Positions 44,199 to 52,517 of a DNA stretch of 64,000 nt are shown here, in pieces; within the stretch, counting starts at the first letter, position 1; every line of letters starts with the position of its first letter. Both the position numbers and the translations under genes were made by a program. This DNA is from Spirosoma oryzicola (GTDB taxonomy: Bacteria > Bacteroidota > Bacteroidia > Cytophagales > Spirosomataceae). The stretch lies in the NCBI RefSeq assembly GCF_021233055.1, contig NZ_CP089539.1:62001-126000 (forward strand), written 5' to 3'. The notes beneath the pieces are model-generated. The model was not told where the DNA came from, searched no databases, and saw only the letters and a list, made by a program, of their open reading frames with translations.

Positions 44199-46739
44199 AT
44201 GATGGATCAATCATCTTACTTCCCTTTCTTGCCCAATAGCCAAGCCGAACAGGAGCGCCTGCGGTATGCCATTCAGGCAGCTCAGGTAGGCACGTGGCAT
44301 TTTGATATCAGTCAACAGCAGGTATGGTGGGATAAGCGTTGTCAGGAATTATTCGGCTCTCAAGAAAGTGGTGTTATTGCCTATCGTCAGCTTCTTGAGC
44401 TGGTCTATGAAGAAGACCGTCAGCGTTTTAGTGAAGCTATCAAAGTAGCTTTTGATCCTTCGTCAGCAGGCTACTACGATGTTCAGTTTCGTACGGTTGG
44501 CACCCAAGACGGTCAGCCGCATTGGTTGCACTGTCAAGGGCGGGCTTATGTAGATGTTTTAGGAGCTGCCTATCGACTCTCAGGGGTTGCTCGCGACATT
44601 ACCGTTCAGGTACATACACAGCAGCAACTCGAAGCCAGTAAAGCCCGCTTTCGGAGTATAGTCCTTAATTCTCCCACGCCTACAGTTCTTTTTGTCGGTC
44701 GAGACATGGTGATTGACACGGTCAACATGCCTATGCTTCAGATATGGGGTAAGGATGAGTCCGTAATGGGTCAATCGCTTTACCAGGCGGTGCCCGAACT
44801 GGCCAGCCAGCCATTGCTGGAGCAATTACAGCGGGTCTACGATAGGGGAGAAGCTTATAAAAATACCAAGGGTAAGGCAAAAGTCGTTGTTGACGAGCAG
44901 TGGCAACAGTCCTGGTTCAACTTTTCCTATAATCCGGTATATACGGAGGAAGGGACTATCTTCGGTTTTATACACACAGCTACTGATGTAACGAGGGAGG
45001 TCCTGGCTCTTCAGCAATTACAGCGCAGCGAAGTTCGCTTTCGTAGCTTAATTGAGGAAGCGCCGGTTGCTACCTGCCTCCTGGTAGGCCGCGAGTTTAA
45101 AATAGAAGTGGCTAATGAGTTCATATCCGCTATTTTTAGTGGACAAAAAGAGTTGATTGGCCAGCCTCTGGTCGATGCTCTACCGGAGCTTCGGAATCAG
45201 CCGTTATTAGCCATTTTAGGTAAAGTTTTCGATACCGGGGAAACGTATTCAACGCAGGGTGCACGAGCCGATTTTTTTGTTGACGGTGCACCCCGAACAA
45301 ATTACGTTGATTGCACGGCCAAGCCCCTGTTCAATGAGCAGGGAGAGGTATATGCAATCCTGGTAATGGCCACTGATGTTACGAAGCAGGTACTTGCTCA
45401 GCAGGTAATTCAACGTAGTGAAGAGCAAAAAACGTTCTTATTGCAACTGACGGACCAGCTTCGCAGTCTCACCAGCCCGTCGGAAGTGTACTATCAGGCT
45501 GCTTGTTTGCTTGGACCATACCTTGGCGTTGACCGTATCGGGTATGCTCAAGAAAAGAATGACAGGCAATCTGTTCTGATAATGCCTAACTACACAAACG
45601 GAGTTGATGATTGGCAGGGTGAACAAAGCTTTGCCGACTATGGACCGCTGCTGGCTGGCTTTGATGACAACCGTATTATAGTTCGTCCTGATGTTGCCAA
45701 TGATCCAACGCTTGGTGAACAACAAAAAGAAGCCCATCGATTACGGCAATTGGGTTCGACGCTTAACAAGCCATTGGTATTAAAAGATGGATCTGTCACT
45801 ATTTTGTTCATCCATTATCGTCAGGCGCGTTATTGGACCGCTGATGAGTTAATGCTCGTAGATGACGTTAGTGCTCGTCTGGTTATCGCAGTCGAACGCG
45901 CCAAAGCCGAGCAGGCTCTACGCGAAAGCGAACTGAAATATCGTCTTTTATCCGAGCAGCTGGAGCAGCGCGTATCTGATCGAACTCAGGAACTGGTTCA
46001 GGCGAATCAGGACCTTAAGCGTTCTAACGATAACTTACAACAATTTGCTTACGTAGCTAGTCATGACCTGCAAGAACCTCTTCGTAAGATTCAGTCCTTC
46101 AGTAGCTTATTAAGTGGACAGCTAGAAGGACCGTCAAACGAGACGGCTCAGAGCCATTTGTTGCGTATTTCTTCAGCTGGCGCTCGCATGTCCACATTGA
46201 TCAAAGATTTGTTAGCCTACTCTCGCATCTCGACGCGTCAGCAAGTCTTTGGTCCCGTTTCCCTGACAGGAATCATTACAGAGGTACTTAGTCTGCTCGA
46301 CTGGCAAATTGAGCAAAGTGACGCTCAGATCAAAGTCGATGAAATGCCCGTTATAAAGGGCGACGAAACACAGTTAACTCAGTTGTTTCAAAATTTGCTA
46401 GCCAATGCGCTTAAATTCGTAGCCCCCGGAAAAAAGCCGCAGGTGCATGTTCAGTATTTCTTATGCCCACAAAAGGAATTGCCGGCTGTGGTGCAACCGA
46501 GTATACAAACATCACATTACCACCAGATCAACGTCATTGATCAAGGCGTGGGCTTTGATATTAAGTATCTGGACCGCATTTTTCAGGTGTTTCAGCGGCT
46601 TCATAGCATGAGCGAGTTCTCTGGTACAGGGGTAGGGTTGGCAATCTGCCAACGTGTGGTGGAAAATCACGGAGGTGGAATTACCGCTAGTAGCGAGCCT
46701 GGACAAGGGTCAACGTTTAGCGTTTACTTGCCTGTATAA
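44199..46739 (+). CDS. Multi-PAS/GAF sensor histidine kinase
   Basis: About 847 residues from the ATG at 44199 (GTG at 44190 and ATG at 44202 also possible). No membrane segment, so soluble. PAS at about 25-140, two similar PAS repeats at about 150-270 and 280-395 (FRSIVLNSPTPTVLFVGRD; FRSLIEEAPVATCLLVGRE), GAF at about 405-570, a coil, HisKA with the phospho-accepting His in YVASHDLQEPLRKIQ, then HATPase (LLANALKFVAPGKK, GTGVGLAICQRV). Likely partner of the BLUF proteins by position; the signal could also be redox or light through the PAS/GAF domains. Confidence 0.93.
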   Translation: MMDQSSYFPFLPNSQAEQERLRYAIQAAQVGTWHFDISQQQVWWDKRCQELFGSQESGVIAYRQLLELVYEEDRQRFSEAIKVAFDPSSAGYYDVQFRTVGTQDGQPHWLHCQGRAYVDVLGAAYRLSGVARDITVQVHTQQQLEASKARFRSIVLNSPTPTVLFVGRDMVIDTVNMPMLQIWGKDESVMGQSLYQAVPELASQPLLEQLQRVYDRGEAYKNTKGKAKVVVDEQWQQSWFNFSYNPVYTEEGTIFGFIHTATDVTREVLALQQLQRSEVRFRSLIEEAPVATCLLVGREFKIEVANEFISAIFSGQKELIGQPLVDALPELRNQPLLAILGKVFDTGETYSTQGARADFFVDGAPRTNYVDCTAKPLFNEQGEVYAILVMATDVTKQVLAQQVIQRSEEQKTFLLQLTDQLRSLTSPSEVYYQAACLLGPYLGVDRIGYAQEKNDRQSVLIMPNYTNGVDDWQGEQSFADYGPLLAGFDDNRIIVRPDVANDPTLGEQQKEAHRLRQLGSTLNKPLVLKDGSVTILFIHYRQARYWTADELMLVDDVSARLVIAVERAKAEQALRESELKYRLLSEQLEQRVSDRTQELVQANQDLKRSNDNLQQFAYVASHDLQEPLRKIQSFSSLLSGQLEGPSNETAQSHLLRISSAGARMSTLIKDLLAYSRISTRQQVFGPVSLTGIITEVLSLLDWQIEQSDAQIKVDEMPVIKGDETQLTQLFQNLLANALKFVAPGKKPQVHVQYFLCPQKELPAVVQPSIQTSHYHQINVIDQGVGFDIKYLDRIFQVFQRLHSMSEFSGTGVGLAICQRVVENHGGGITASSEPGQGSTFSVYLPV

Positions 46740-46785
46740 ATCGGAGCAGTAATGCAAATACGGCATTACATTATAAATGGAGTTA

Positions 46786-47514
46786 CTAAGTCTCACGCAA
46801 ATACAAGGTAGTGATTCCTTGCCGTAGCTGGATTGGAAATGTATCTAACTCCCGGTCGACTATCTTATGATCGTGCGGTACGGGTTCACTAATGTATTCT
46901 GGATCGATGAATATTATATTTAGTCGCTCATGTACTTGGTGGCCAGGGCGTTCCGTGTGTTTAAGCAAATGCTCACTACTGGTAGTGGTTTTCATCGAAG
47001 CAAGATCATCAAAGTATCGGTACGTACAGTACCAATAGTAATACTTATGATGGTAATTCGAAAAGCAGGCCTGATAAGCATCAGGACGTTGACGGATTGT
47101 GCGTAAAATCTCGTCTGAACGCTGTAAATCTTTCTGTTCGTTGTAGCTAAGCTGTTGAAAAAGAGTACGGTTTAACAACTCATCACGGTAGTTTTTGATA
47201 TGCTGTACTACCTGAATATGACTGACGGTACGCTCAATAGTATACTTATGTTTGTAAAAAAACGAAAGAGAAATAGCTGGTTTGTCATAGTTAACTAGTT
47301 TAAGGTTCTTAAAAGGTCTGCCGGGTCTATGGTAAGGCTTGTACTCTTTCATAAATTGCATTGGAATGAAATAGTACTCAAGCTGTTGATCGGCAGGCGG
47401 AATGTTACTAATCTGATTGACAAGTGGTGAAAGCTGTATAGCCTGATTTTTTAGTAAGGGCCGAATCGCTTGAATAGGCGCTTGTTCCTCTCGTTTAGTT
47501 GGTTTGTTAGCCAT
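46786..47514 (-). CDS. Uncharacterised 242-residue protein
   Basis: ATG start at 47514. No signal peptide or membrane helix. Basic and rich in Tyr, His, Gln and Arg, with a striking aromatic block around residues 150-165 (HHKYYYWYCTYRYFDD). The N-terminal 100 residues contain proline-rich and GRPFKNLKLVN parts; a longer helical segment follows (SYNEQKDLQRSDEILRTIRQ). I recognise no family. It is convergent with the histidine kinase and lies 153 bases from a receiver gene on its own strand, so signalling is possible but unproven. Region is AT-rich compared with its neighbours. Confidence 0.75.
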   Translation of the reverse strand: MANKPTKREEQAPIQAIRPLLKNQAIQLSPLVNQISNIPPADQQLEYYFIPMQFMKEYKPYHRPGRPFKNLKLVNYDKPAISLSFFYKHKYTIERTVSHIQVVQHIKNYRDELLNRTLFQQLSYNEQKDLQRSDEILRTIRQRPDAYQACFSNYHHKYYYWYCTYRYFDDLASMKTTTSSEHLLKHTERPGHQVHERLNIIFIDPEYISEPVPHDHKIVDRELDTFPIQLRQGITTLYLRET

Positions 47515-47667
47515 ACGAATACCATGTATTATTTACTACAAAAGTAAATGATGTACAGAAATTAAAAAAGGATAGACCTGTTTGCTAAAAATAATTATTC
47601 ACGCATTATTTTAAATAGCACAAACTTATCTTTAGCAAATAGGTCTATCAGCAAAAACGGGAGATTT

Positions 47668-48108
47668 CTAGTAGATGTCTTTACTTGTAAATCTGTTTGG
47701 ATGCAGACAGTTTGACCAATAGGAAACAATTGATTGCAATTGACTTCGCAATTGCTCAATATTTGACTGTTTTTCAAAAAAGCCTTGAATTGTCAACTCA
47801 TAGGCTTCTTCAACCAAATGTCGGTAAACCGGGTGAGTAAAGAAGATGAAAGGAATGGCCCGTTTACGTAATTCAGGATCTTCCTCTATCTGCCGACGTA
47901 ATTCCAACCCACTCATCACCTTCATACTTACTTCGGAAATGATTAGAAAGGGACGCTGATCACTGGTTCTTAAGTAATCAATAGCTGACTGGCCATTATC
48001 AAAAAATAGTATAGGATTGTTAGGAGCAAGCTGTTCTAAGATAGGCTTGAAATACACTTGATCATCCTCGTCATCATCGATAAAGATAATTGGACCCGTT
48101 TTTTCCAC
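47668..48108 (-). CDS. Single-domain receiver protein with Asp-to-Glu phospho-site
   Basis: 146 residues from a GTG start. Receiver fold: acidic residues D11-D13 (FIDDDEDD), Thr91 (FIFFTHP) and Lys113 (GFFEKQS) retained. At the phospho-acceptor position the sequence is ISEVSMKVMSG, so the catalytic Asp is Glu59 and the following Met-Pro reads Met-Lys. Glu mimics a phosphorylated Asp in many receivers, hence it may be constitutively active. Length beyond 120 includes a short C-terminal tail. Related to the Rcp1-type receivers next to photoreceptor kinases. Confidence 0.88.
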   Translation of the reverse strand: MEKTGPIIFIDDDEDDQVYFKPILEQLAPNNPILFFDNGQSAIDYLRTSDQRPFLIISEVSMKVMSGLELRRQIEEDPELRKRAIPFIFFTHPVYRHLVEEAYELTIQGFFEKQSNIEQLRSQLQSIVSYWSNCLHPNRFTSKDIY

Positions 48109-48602
48109 TGTTGACTAAAATTATGGTTGTATCTTAGTATCAACCTATAATTGTTTAGAATAGTTAGAAAAAAGCAAAGCCTTTATTGATAAGTGGGAAA
48201 AGTAGCTGGAAATAACTGATCTATTGTGATACTTTAATCGACCTGTCTTTATAAAAGCGATTCTAAGTTTTACATAAATAATAAGCCAGCCCTCAAGCGA
48301 AGACTGGCTTACCTCCACTAAACAATTTATTCAACAGGTTGCAATATTACTTACAGATGAGTCAGTAATGAAATCGAACAATAGATTGAACTGATTTTAG
48401 GTGTATACAATAACAATACAGTTCACATTGTAAGTGAAATAGGTTTGACAAATTATGGTCGAGAAACCAGGTTTTGGAGTACGCTCATTTTTGTACTGCT
48501 TTGCTGCAACCTGGTTTACTTAAACAGGAGGGCCCATTACACTGATAGCCAACAATGTCGTTCATTCAATTAGAACAATCTGAAAATAATGTGGGTATCA
48601 AT
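48109..48602. other. Intergenic region with two inverted repeats
   Basis: About 490 bases without a gene. Hairpin 1: TAAGCCAG (48282-48289) with CTGGCTTA (48304-48311), followed on the minus strand by TTATTT, a plausible terminator of the kinase at 48603. Hairpin 2: AAACCAGGTT (48464-48473) with AACCTGGTTT (48508-48517) and an inner AGTAC/GTACT pair (48478-48497), a compound stem that may be a structured RNA or element. Confidence 0.6.
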
Positions 48603-49892
48603 CTAATCCGGAAATTGCGTGAGCAGACGGATCCGAATAAGCGTACCCCGTTCTGGAATACTTTCAATTTCCATGCTGGCGTTCAATAGGTCACAAAGTC
48701 GTTTGGTGATTTGTAAACCTATACCTTCTCCTTTACCTAAGGGCAGGGTTTCGATTGTATGTTCCAGGTTCGGCTTCGCTGATACAGGTTGCCCTTCGTC
48801 CAAAGAAAGTACACTCGTTTCTTCGACAGTTGGCTTGAGCTGTTGGTGAAATAATTCCATTAGGCCGGCTGGTAAACCCGGCCCTGAATCGTGAACGCTA
48901 AAGACCCACCGCCAATCGTTTTCAGTTGACCACGATACGGAGACAATCGCTAAACGCTCCGGCGTTGATAGTGTGTATTTTAAGGCGTTAATCACTAAGT
49001 TTTGCGCGATCCGGTACACTTTTTCCCGGTCCGTTTTTACCTGTAAGTTGGCGGGTCCGTCTGCACGCAAAATAATACCGCGCTCTTTAGCCATGTCCTG
49101 CGCTGTGCTTACTAACTCTGTTAAGAGCTGAGCAGCATCAAACTCTTCGATTTTAAGCGGTTCCTGACCAGCTTCCAGCCGGGCAAGGTCAATCAGGTCT
49201 GTTAGCGACGATTGAACATTGCTCAGGTTTCGGTTCAGCATTTCTGTAAACCGTTTACGTTCTTCCTCGGTCAGTTCGTCCATGTTGAGAACTTGAGCTG
49301 CTCCACTAATCAGGCCCAGACCGGAGCGAAGGTCGTGAGACGACGTTCGCAGCAATTCCGTTCGTTGACGCGAAAGTTCCTCCATCTCCTGCAACGCTTT
49401 CTGTAAACTAGTGGCTCGGTTAGCTGCTTCCAGGCGCTGAAGTTCGTCAAGTTTAGTAATGCTCTCACCAACGGTTTGATTGATAAACACCATAATGTGC
49501 TGCTGTATCAACAAAATGGTATCGGGATCAGTATTGGGGAACAACTGCCGAAAAAGCCTTAATTCCTCGAATAAACTCATCGATAAATGATGAAACTCGC
49601 GTAATAAATCGGGTAGGTGGTGCGACTTTTGCCAGCGGTGTAACCCGTGCGACTGAGCCGCAGCGGCTAAATCCAATTGAGGTTTGATGCCTCTCAGTTG
49701 CTGCTCCAGGATGTCAAGAATAGCAGGCATGAGGTTGTTGAACTCCTCCCTGCTCAGGAGCGCTATTTTGGAAAGTCTAGGATCAGTTTGTGCGGTTGAA
49801 CGCCAATTGTTCAATATGGCCTCACGACGGCTGAAGAGAAAGGCAATCAACTGATCAACAGTTTGAGGAGAGCTAAAAGGAGGTAAACTCAT
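48603..49892 (-). CDS. Histidine kinase with RsbRD-like N-terminal domain
   Basis: 429 residues, no membrane helix. The N-terminal 160 residues (LFSRREAILNNWRSTAQTD, LLREFHHLSMSLFEEL) resemble the RsbRD N-terminal globin-like helical domain seen in sensor kinases. A short coil leads to HisKA with His in RTSSHDLRSGLGLI and an HATPase domain (QNLVINALKYT, HDSGPGLP, KGEGIGLQITKRL). Signal input unknown. Ends near an extended repeat region, divided from the receiver gene by 490 bases, so not clearly its partner. Confidence 0.88.
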   Translation of the reverse strand: MSLPPFSSPQTVDQLIAFLFSRREAILNNWRSTAQTDPRLSKIALLSREEFNNLMPAILDILEQQLRGIKPQLDLAAAAQSHGLHRWQKSHHLPDLLREFHHLSMSLFEELRLFRQLFPNTDPDTILLIQQHIMVFINQTVGESITKLDELQRLEAANRATSLQKALQEMEELSRQRTELLRTSSHDLRSGLGLISGAAQVLNMDELTEEERKRFTEMLNRNLSNVQSSLTDLIDLARLEAGQEPLKIEEFDAAQLLTELVSTAQDMAKERGIILRADGPANLQVKTDREKVYRIAQNLVINALKYTLSTPERLAIVSVSWSTENDWRWVFSVHDSGPGLPAGLMELFHQQLKPTVEETSVLSLDEGQPVSAKPNLEHTIETLPLGKGEGIGLQITKRLCDLLNASMEIESIPERGTLIRIRLLTQFPD

Positions 49893-49926
49893 AAACGGAT
49901 AGAGAGAAAGTGTACCAGACCCTTTA

Positions 49927-49998
49927 CGGACTGATCGTTTCAGTAAATAAGAGCCGTCAACCAGTTCTATTGCTGATTTTACCGGAACGATCAGTCCG
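49927..49998 (-). terminator. Long inverted repeat overlapping the end of the 83-residue gene
   Basis: The 21-bp arms start CGGACTGATCGTT (49927-49939) and end AACGATCAGTCCG (49986-49998), with two mismatches in the rest. The second arm includes the last codons of the 83-aa gene on the minus strand. Likely a transcription terminator or a stabilising hairpin. Confidence 0.65.
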
Positions 49999-50242
49999 AG
50001 GTGGATTCTTCGTTGCTGCCTGGTGCTAGCTTTGTTCCTGACACCGTTTTGGTACCCATTTCTGCTGAGCCCGCCTGATCATCTGTATCGTTGTCGAAGC
50101 CCGCATCGTCTTCCACATCAGCGCCTACGCCCAAATCATCACTTGTCTCTACATCATCTCCCGTCCGGTCTGACGAGCCTGCATTGGCTACACTTGCGGC
50201 ACCATTCGTAGTGGGAAAATACATTCTGATTTGCTTTTCCAT
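49991..50242 (-). CDS. Acidic hypothetical protein (83 aa)
   Basis: ATG start. Strongly acidic and low complexity, rich in Asp, Gly, Ser and Thr, for example DDVETSDDLGVGADVEDDA. No membrane helix or known motif; probably disordered. The first residues MEKQIRMYFPTTNGAAS are slightly hydrophobic. The gene ends inside a long inverted repeat that could act as terminator. I do not recognise its family, but composition and terminator support it being expressed. Confidence 0.55.
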   Translation of the reverse strand: MEKQIRMYFPTTNGAASVANAGSSDRTGDDVETSDDLGVGADVEDDAGFDNDTDDQAGSAEMGTKTVSGTKLAPGSNEESTSD

Positions 50243-50385
50243 TTGCTTAACCTTTATGTCTAAACTACGGGGCTGAACGGATAGCGATTCCAGTAGCCGA
50301 AAATTAGCATTTGGTTTTAAGCAGGGCGGCTACGTTAATGACTTCACTCGAAAACGTAACGGTCGAATTAAGTTTTCGACAATAA

Positions 50386-50430
50386 GACACAGGCCGGAAC
50401 AAAGAATAATCCTTCATTCCGGCCTGTGTC
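50386..50430 (-). terminator. Strong hairpin terminator
   Basis: GACACAGGCCGGAA (50386-50399) and TTCCGGCCTGTGTC (50417-50430) are exact 14-bp arms with a 17-base loop. On the minus strand it follows the 120-aa gene by 17 bases, and a TTATT stretch follows it. Confidence 0.82.
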
Positions 50431-50446
50431 ACTGGGTCTATGTTTG

Positions 50447-50809
50447 TTAGCTGACGATAAAATTGACGGCCTGCTTCAGCGTCCGTTCGTTATGCGTCTC
50501 CGGATCTGTATAAGATCGCTCGCCAACCTCGATGGTCAATTCTTTACCGATCAGTTGTTTCGTATCCAGCTCTTTTCCTTCTTCCACCTGAATACCTACT
50601 GCTTCAAACAAACCGATGATGGCGGGCATACCGGCGGCTGACTGATAAAATCGGTGTGAAATATAACCGTCTTCGTTCTCGAATCGAACAGCGAAAAAGG
50701 GAATTTGCTTATGTTCGCTGGAACCTTCTTCGATGTCTGTGATACTTACGTTCTGCTGACCGTCGGTCAGTAATGATTTAGCTTGTCCTTTTTCTACGGC
50801 AATTTTCAT
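50447..50809 (-). CDS. Hypothetical protein of unknown family (120 aa)
   Basis: ATG start. Alternating strands with an invariant-looking core (FFAVRFENEDGYISHRFYQS, IIGLFEAVGIQVEEGKELD, LIGKELTIEVGERSYTD). The C-terminal part (GK-LIV pattern after a helix GxxE) loosely resembles phage DUF669-like ssDNA-associated proteins, but I am not sure. There is no signal peptide. It is followed by a strong terminator and is not next to phage genes. Function unknown. Confidence 0.6.
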   Translation of the reverse strand: MKIAVEKGQAKSLLTDGQQNVSITDIEEGSSEHKQIPFFAVRFENEDGYISHRFYQSAAGMPAIIGLFEAVGIQVEEGKELDTKQLIGKELTIEVGERSYTDPETHNERTLKQAVNFIVS

Positions 50810-51064
50810 AGCGTTGTTTGTATTTCATGTGTAATATACAACACTCTGAAAGTTCATTTGTTTTGGCTGGGAGGTATTTTTTGGCCTCTATTTCACTCTA
50901 AATAACAATCACGGCAGCGCCTTACTATGTCTATATGTTTTACTTGTACTATATTTGTGTCTGTAGTGAGATCGGGTATGCCCGCTCGGTTCATAAAACC
51001 GACACCATAGATTGTATTCAGGTTTGAACGATTTATTGCAACCTATTATCCATTTCTAGATACC

Positions 51065-51613
51065 ATGTCTTATTGTAGCGCCATTGAATCCATGTCGGCC
51101 GAAAAAAAGGCTTTACATAAAGCCTACCACGATCATTTGTATGGTTTCCCGATTGACGATGACAACGAATTGTTCGGCAGGTTGATCCTGGAAATTAATC
51201 AGGCTGGTCTTAGTTGGGAAACCATCTTAAAGAAGGAAGCTGGTTTCAGGAAAGCGTATGACAATTTTGACATTGCTACAGTGGCTGCCTATTCCGAAGA
51301 GGACCGGGCGCGCCTAATGGCTGATGCAGGAATAATCCGTAATCGGTTGAAAATTAACGCTGCTATTGACAATGCAATAACGATACAACGATTGCAACAC
51401 GAGTATGGCTCCTTCAAAAACTGGCTAGATTTTCAGCATCCCAGAACCAAAGAAGAATGGGTGAAGCTGTTTAAGAAAACGTTCCGGTTTACTGGTGGTG
51501 AAATCGTCAATGAGTTTTTACAGAGTACTGGCTATCTGCCAGGGGCTCACGAGCTAATCTGTGCAATCTATAGTAAAGTACTGGAAGCAAAGCCTCGCTG
51601 GAGCCAGTATTGA
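51065..51613 (+). CDS. tag: DNA-3-methyladenine glycosylase I
   Basis: 182 residues, the usual Tag length. Retains the pattern YHDHLYGFPIDDDNELFGRL and QAGLSWETILKKE typical of the family, and Cys4 with the late H-x3-C pair (AHELIC) that bind zinc in Tag. It removes 3-methyladenine from alkylated DNA (base excision repair). The N-terminal CxW is replaced by CSAIES, so the substrate pocket may be a little divergent. A possible TAnnTTTG -7 element (50950-50957) lies upstream. Confidence 0.9.
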   Translation: MSYCSAIESMSAEKKALHKAYHDHLYGFPIDDDNELFGRLILEINQAGLSWETILKKEAGFRKAYDNFDIATVAAYSEEDRARLMADAGIIRNRLKINAAIDNAITIQRLQHEYGSFKNWLDFQHPRTKEEWVKLFKKTFRFTGGEIVNEFLQSTGYLPGAHELICAIYSKVLEAKPRWSQY

Positions 51614-52121
51614 GAGTGTAACTTTTGCGGTCAACGCAACTGTATTCCAAATCGAACAAGCGGAGGTGTCGAACCGGGCTGTACCCTCGATACCGTAACC
51701 AACCAAGTGGCTCTTACAGAGCTGGTGCCTCTTTCTCGTTACTGCCCGAATCCATATTGGGCCGGTTTTATTATCCTTCCTGCACTTCTTTTATTTCTTC
51801 CTGAACAACTCTGATCTGTACTGTCACAGCATCCTCATATCCGTGTCCGTCTGTATGTGCTTGTCTCTTCTAAAATCGCCTTAATTCAAGTTCAAAGTAT
51901 AGTCTGCTGGTCAACCATTTGGCCGGGCTTTTATAAGTGAGGCAAAAAAAAATTGGTTTAACCGAGACATCCATAAAACCTTCAAACGCGGCTCTAATGA
52001 GCCAAAATCTACTTTCTTAGACACAAGAATGACAAGCTGAATCGAGCTGCTCTTAACAATCCGACGCTTTACTAAGTTGAAAATATAGATTAAAACCAGA
52101 TTAAAATCTAATTAAGCAACC
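51614..52121. other. Intergenic region, no gene seen
   Basis: About 500 bases between tag and the HPF-like gene. There is an A9 run near 51943 but no reading frame, RNA gene or hairpin that I can support. The last part probably holds the HPF-baeRF promoter. Confidence 0.5.
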
Positions 52122-52418
52122 ATGGAAAGCACAGTTGACACGATCAAAATTGATCTACAGACCGTAGGGTTTGACAGCAGTCCTCAGTTGGCGGAGCAGG
52201 TTAAAAGCGAACTTAACCGATTGTTACGGTTTAGAAAAGACATAGTAGCCGCTGATTTTTACCTTAGTGAAGACGGTTCTAATCCACAAACTAATAAGCT
52301 GGTTCGCTGGCGGCTGGGTGTACCGGGTAATGATCTTTTTGCCGAAGCCCGAACCGCATCCTGGTCGAGCAGTCTGCGTGAAGCTGGTGAAAAGTTACGT
52401 CGTCAGTTCGTCGATTAA
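52122..52418 (+). CDS. HPF/RaiA family ribosome hibernation factor (short form)
   Basis: 98 residues. It has the HPF/RaiA pattern: N-terminal strand IDLQTVGFDSSPQLAEQVK, basic helix LNRLLRFRKDIVAADFYL, and later KLVRWRLGVPGNDLFAEARTASW and LREAGEKLRRQF. Such proteins bind the 30S decoding region and stop translation when growth slows. It lacks the long C-terminal dimerising domain of long HPF, so it acts as a short form. The next gene is a baeRF protein with a gap of 99 bases, so the two may be co-transcribed. Confidence 0.82.
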   Translation: MESTVDTIKIDLQTVGFDSSPQLAEQVKSELNRLLRFRKDIVAADFYLSEDGSNPQTNKLVRWRLGVPGNDLFAEARTASWSSSLREAGEKLRRQFVD

Positions 52419-52517
52419 CCGCGTGTATTACCCGGTCTGCCGCTCTATTGGTTTTTGCTGAAAGGCGGAATGGGTATGCCGAAACGTTCACTTCTTTTTT
52501 TACTAACCGCTGTAATC

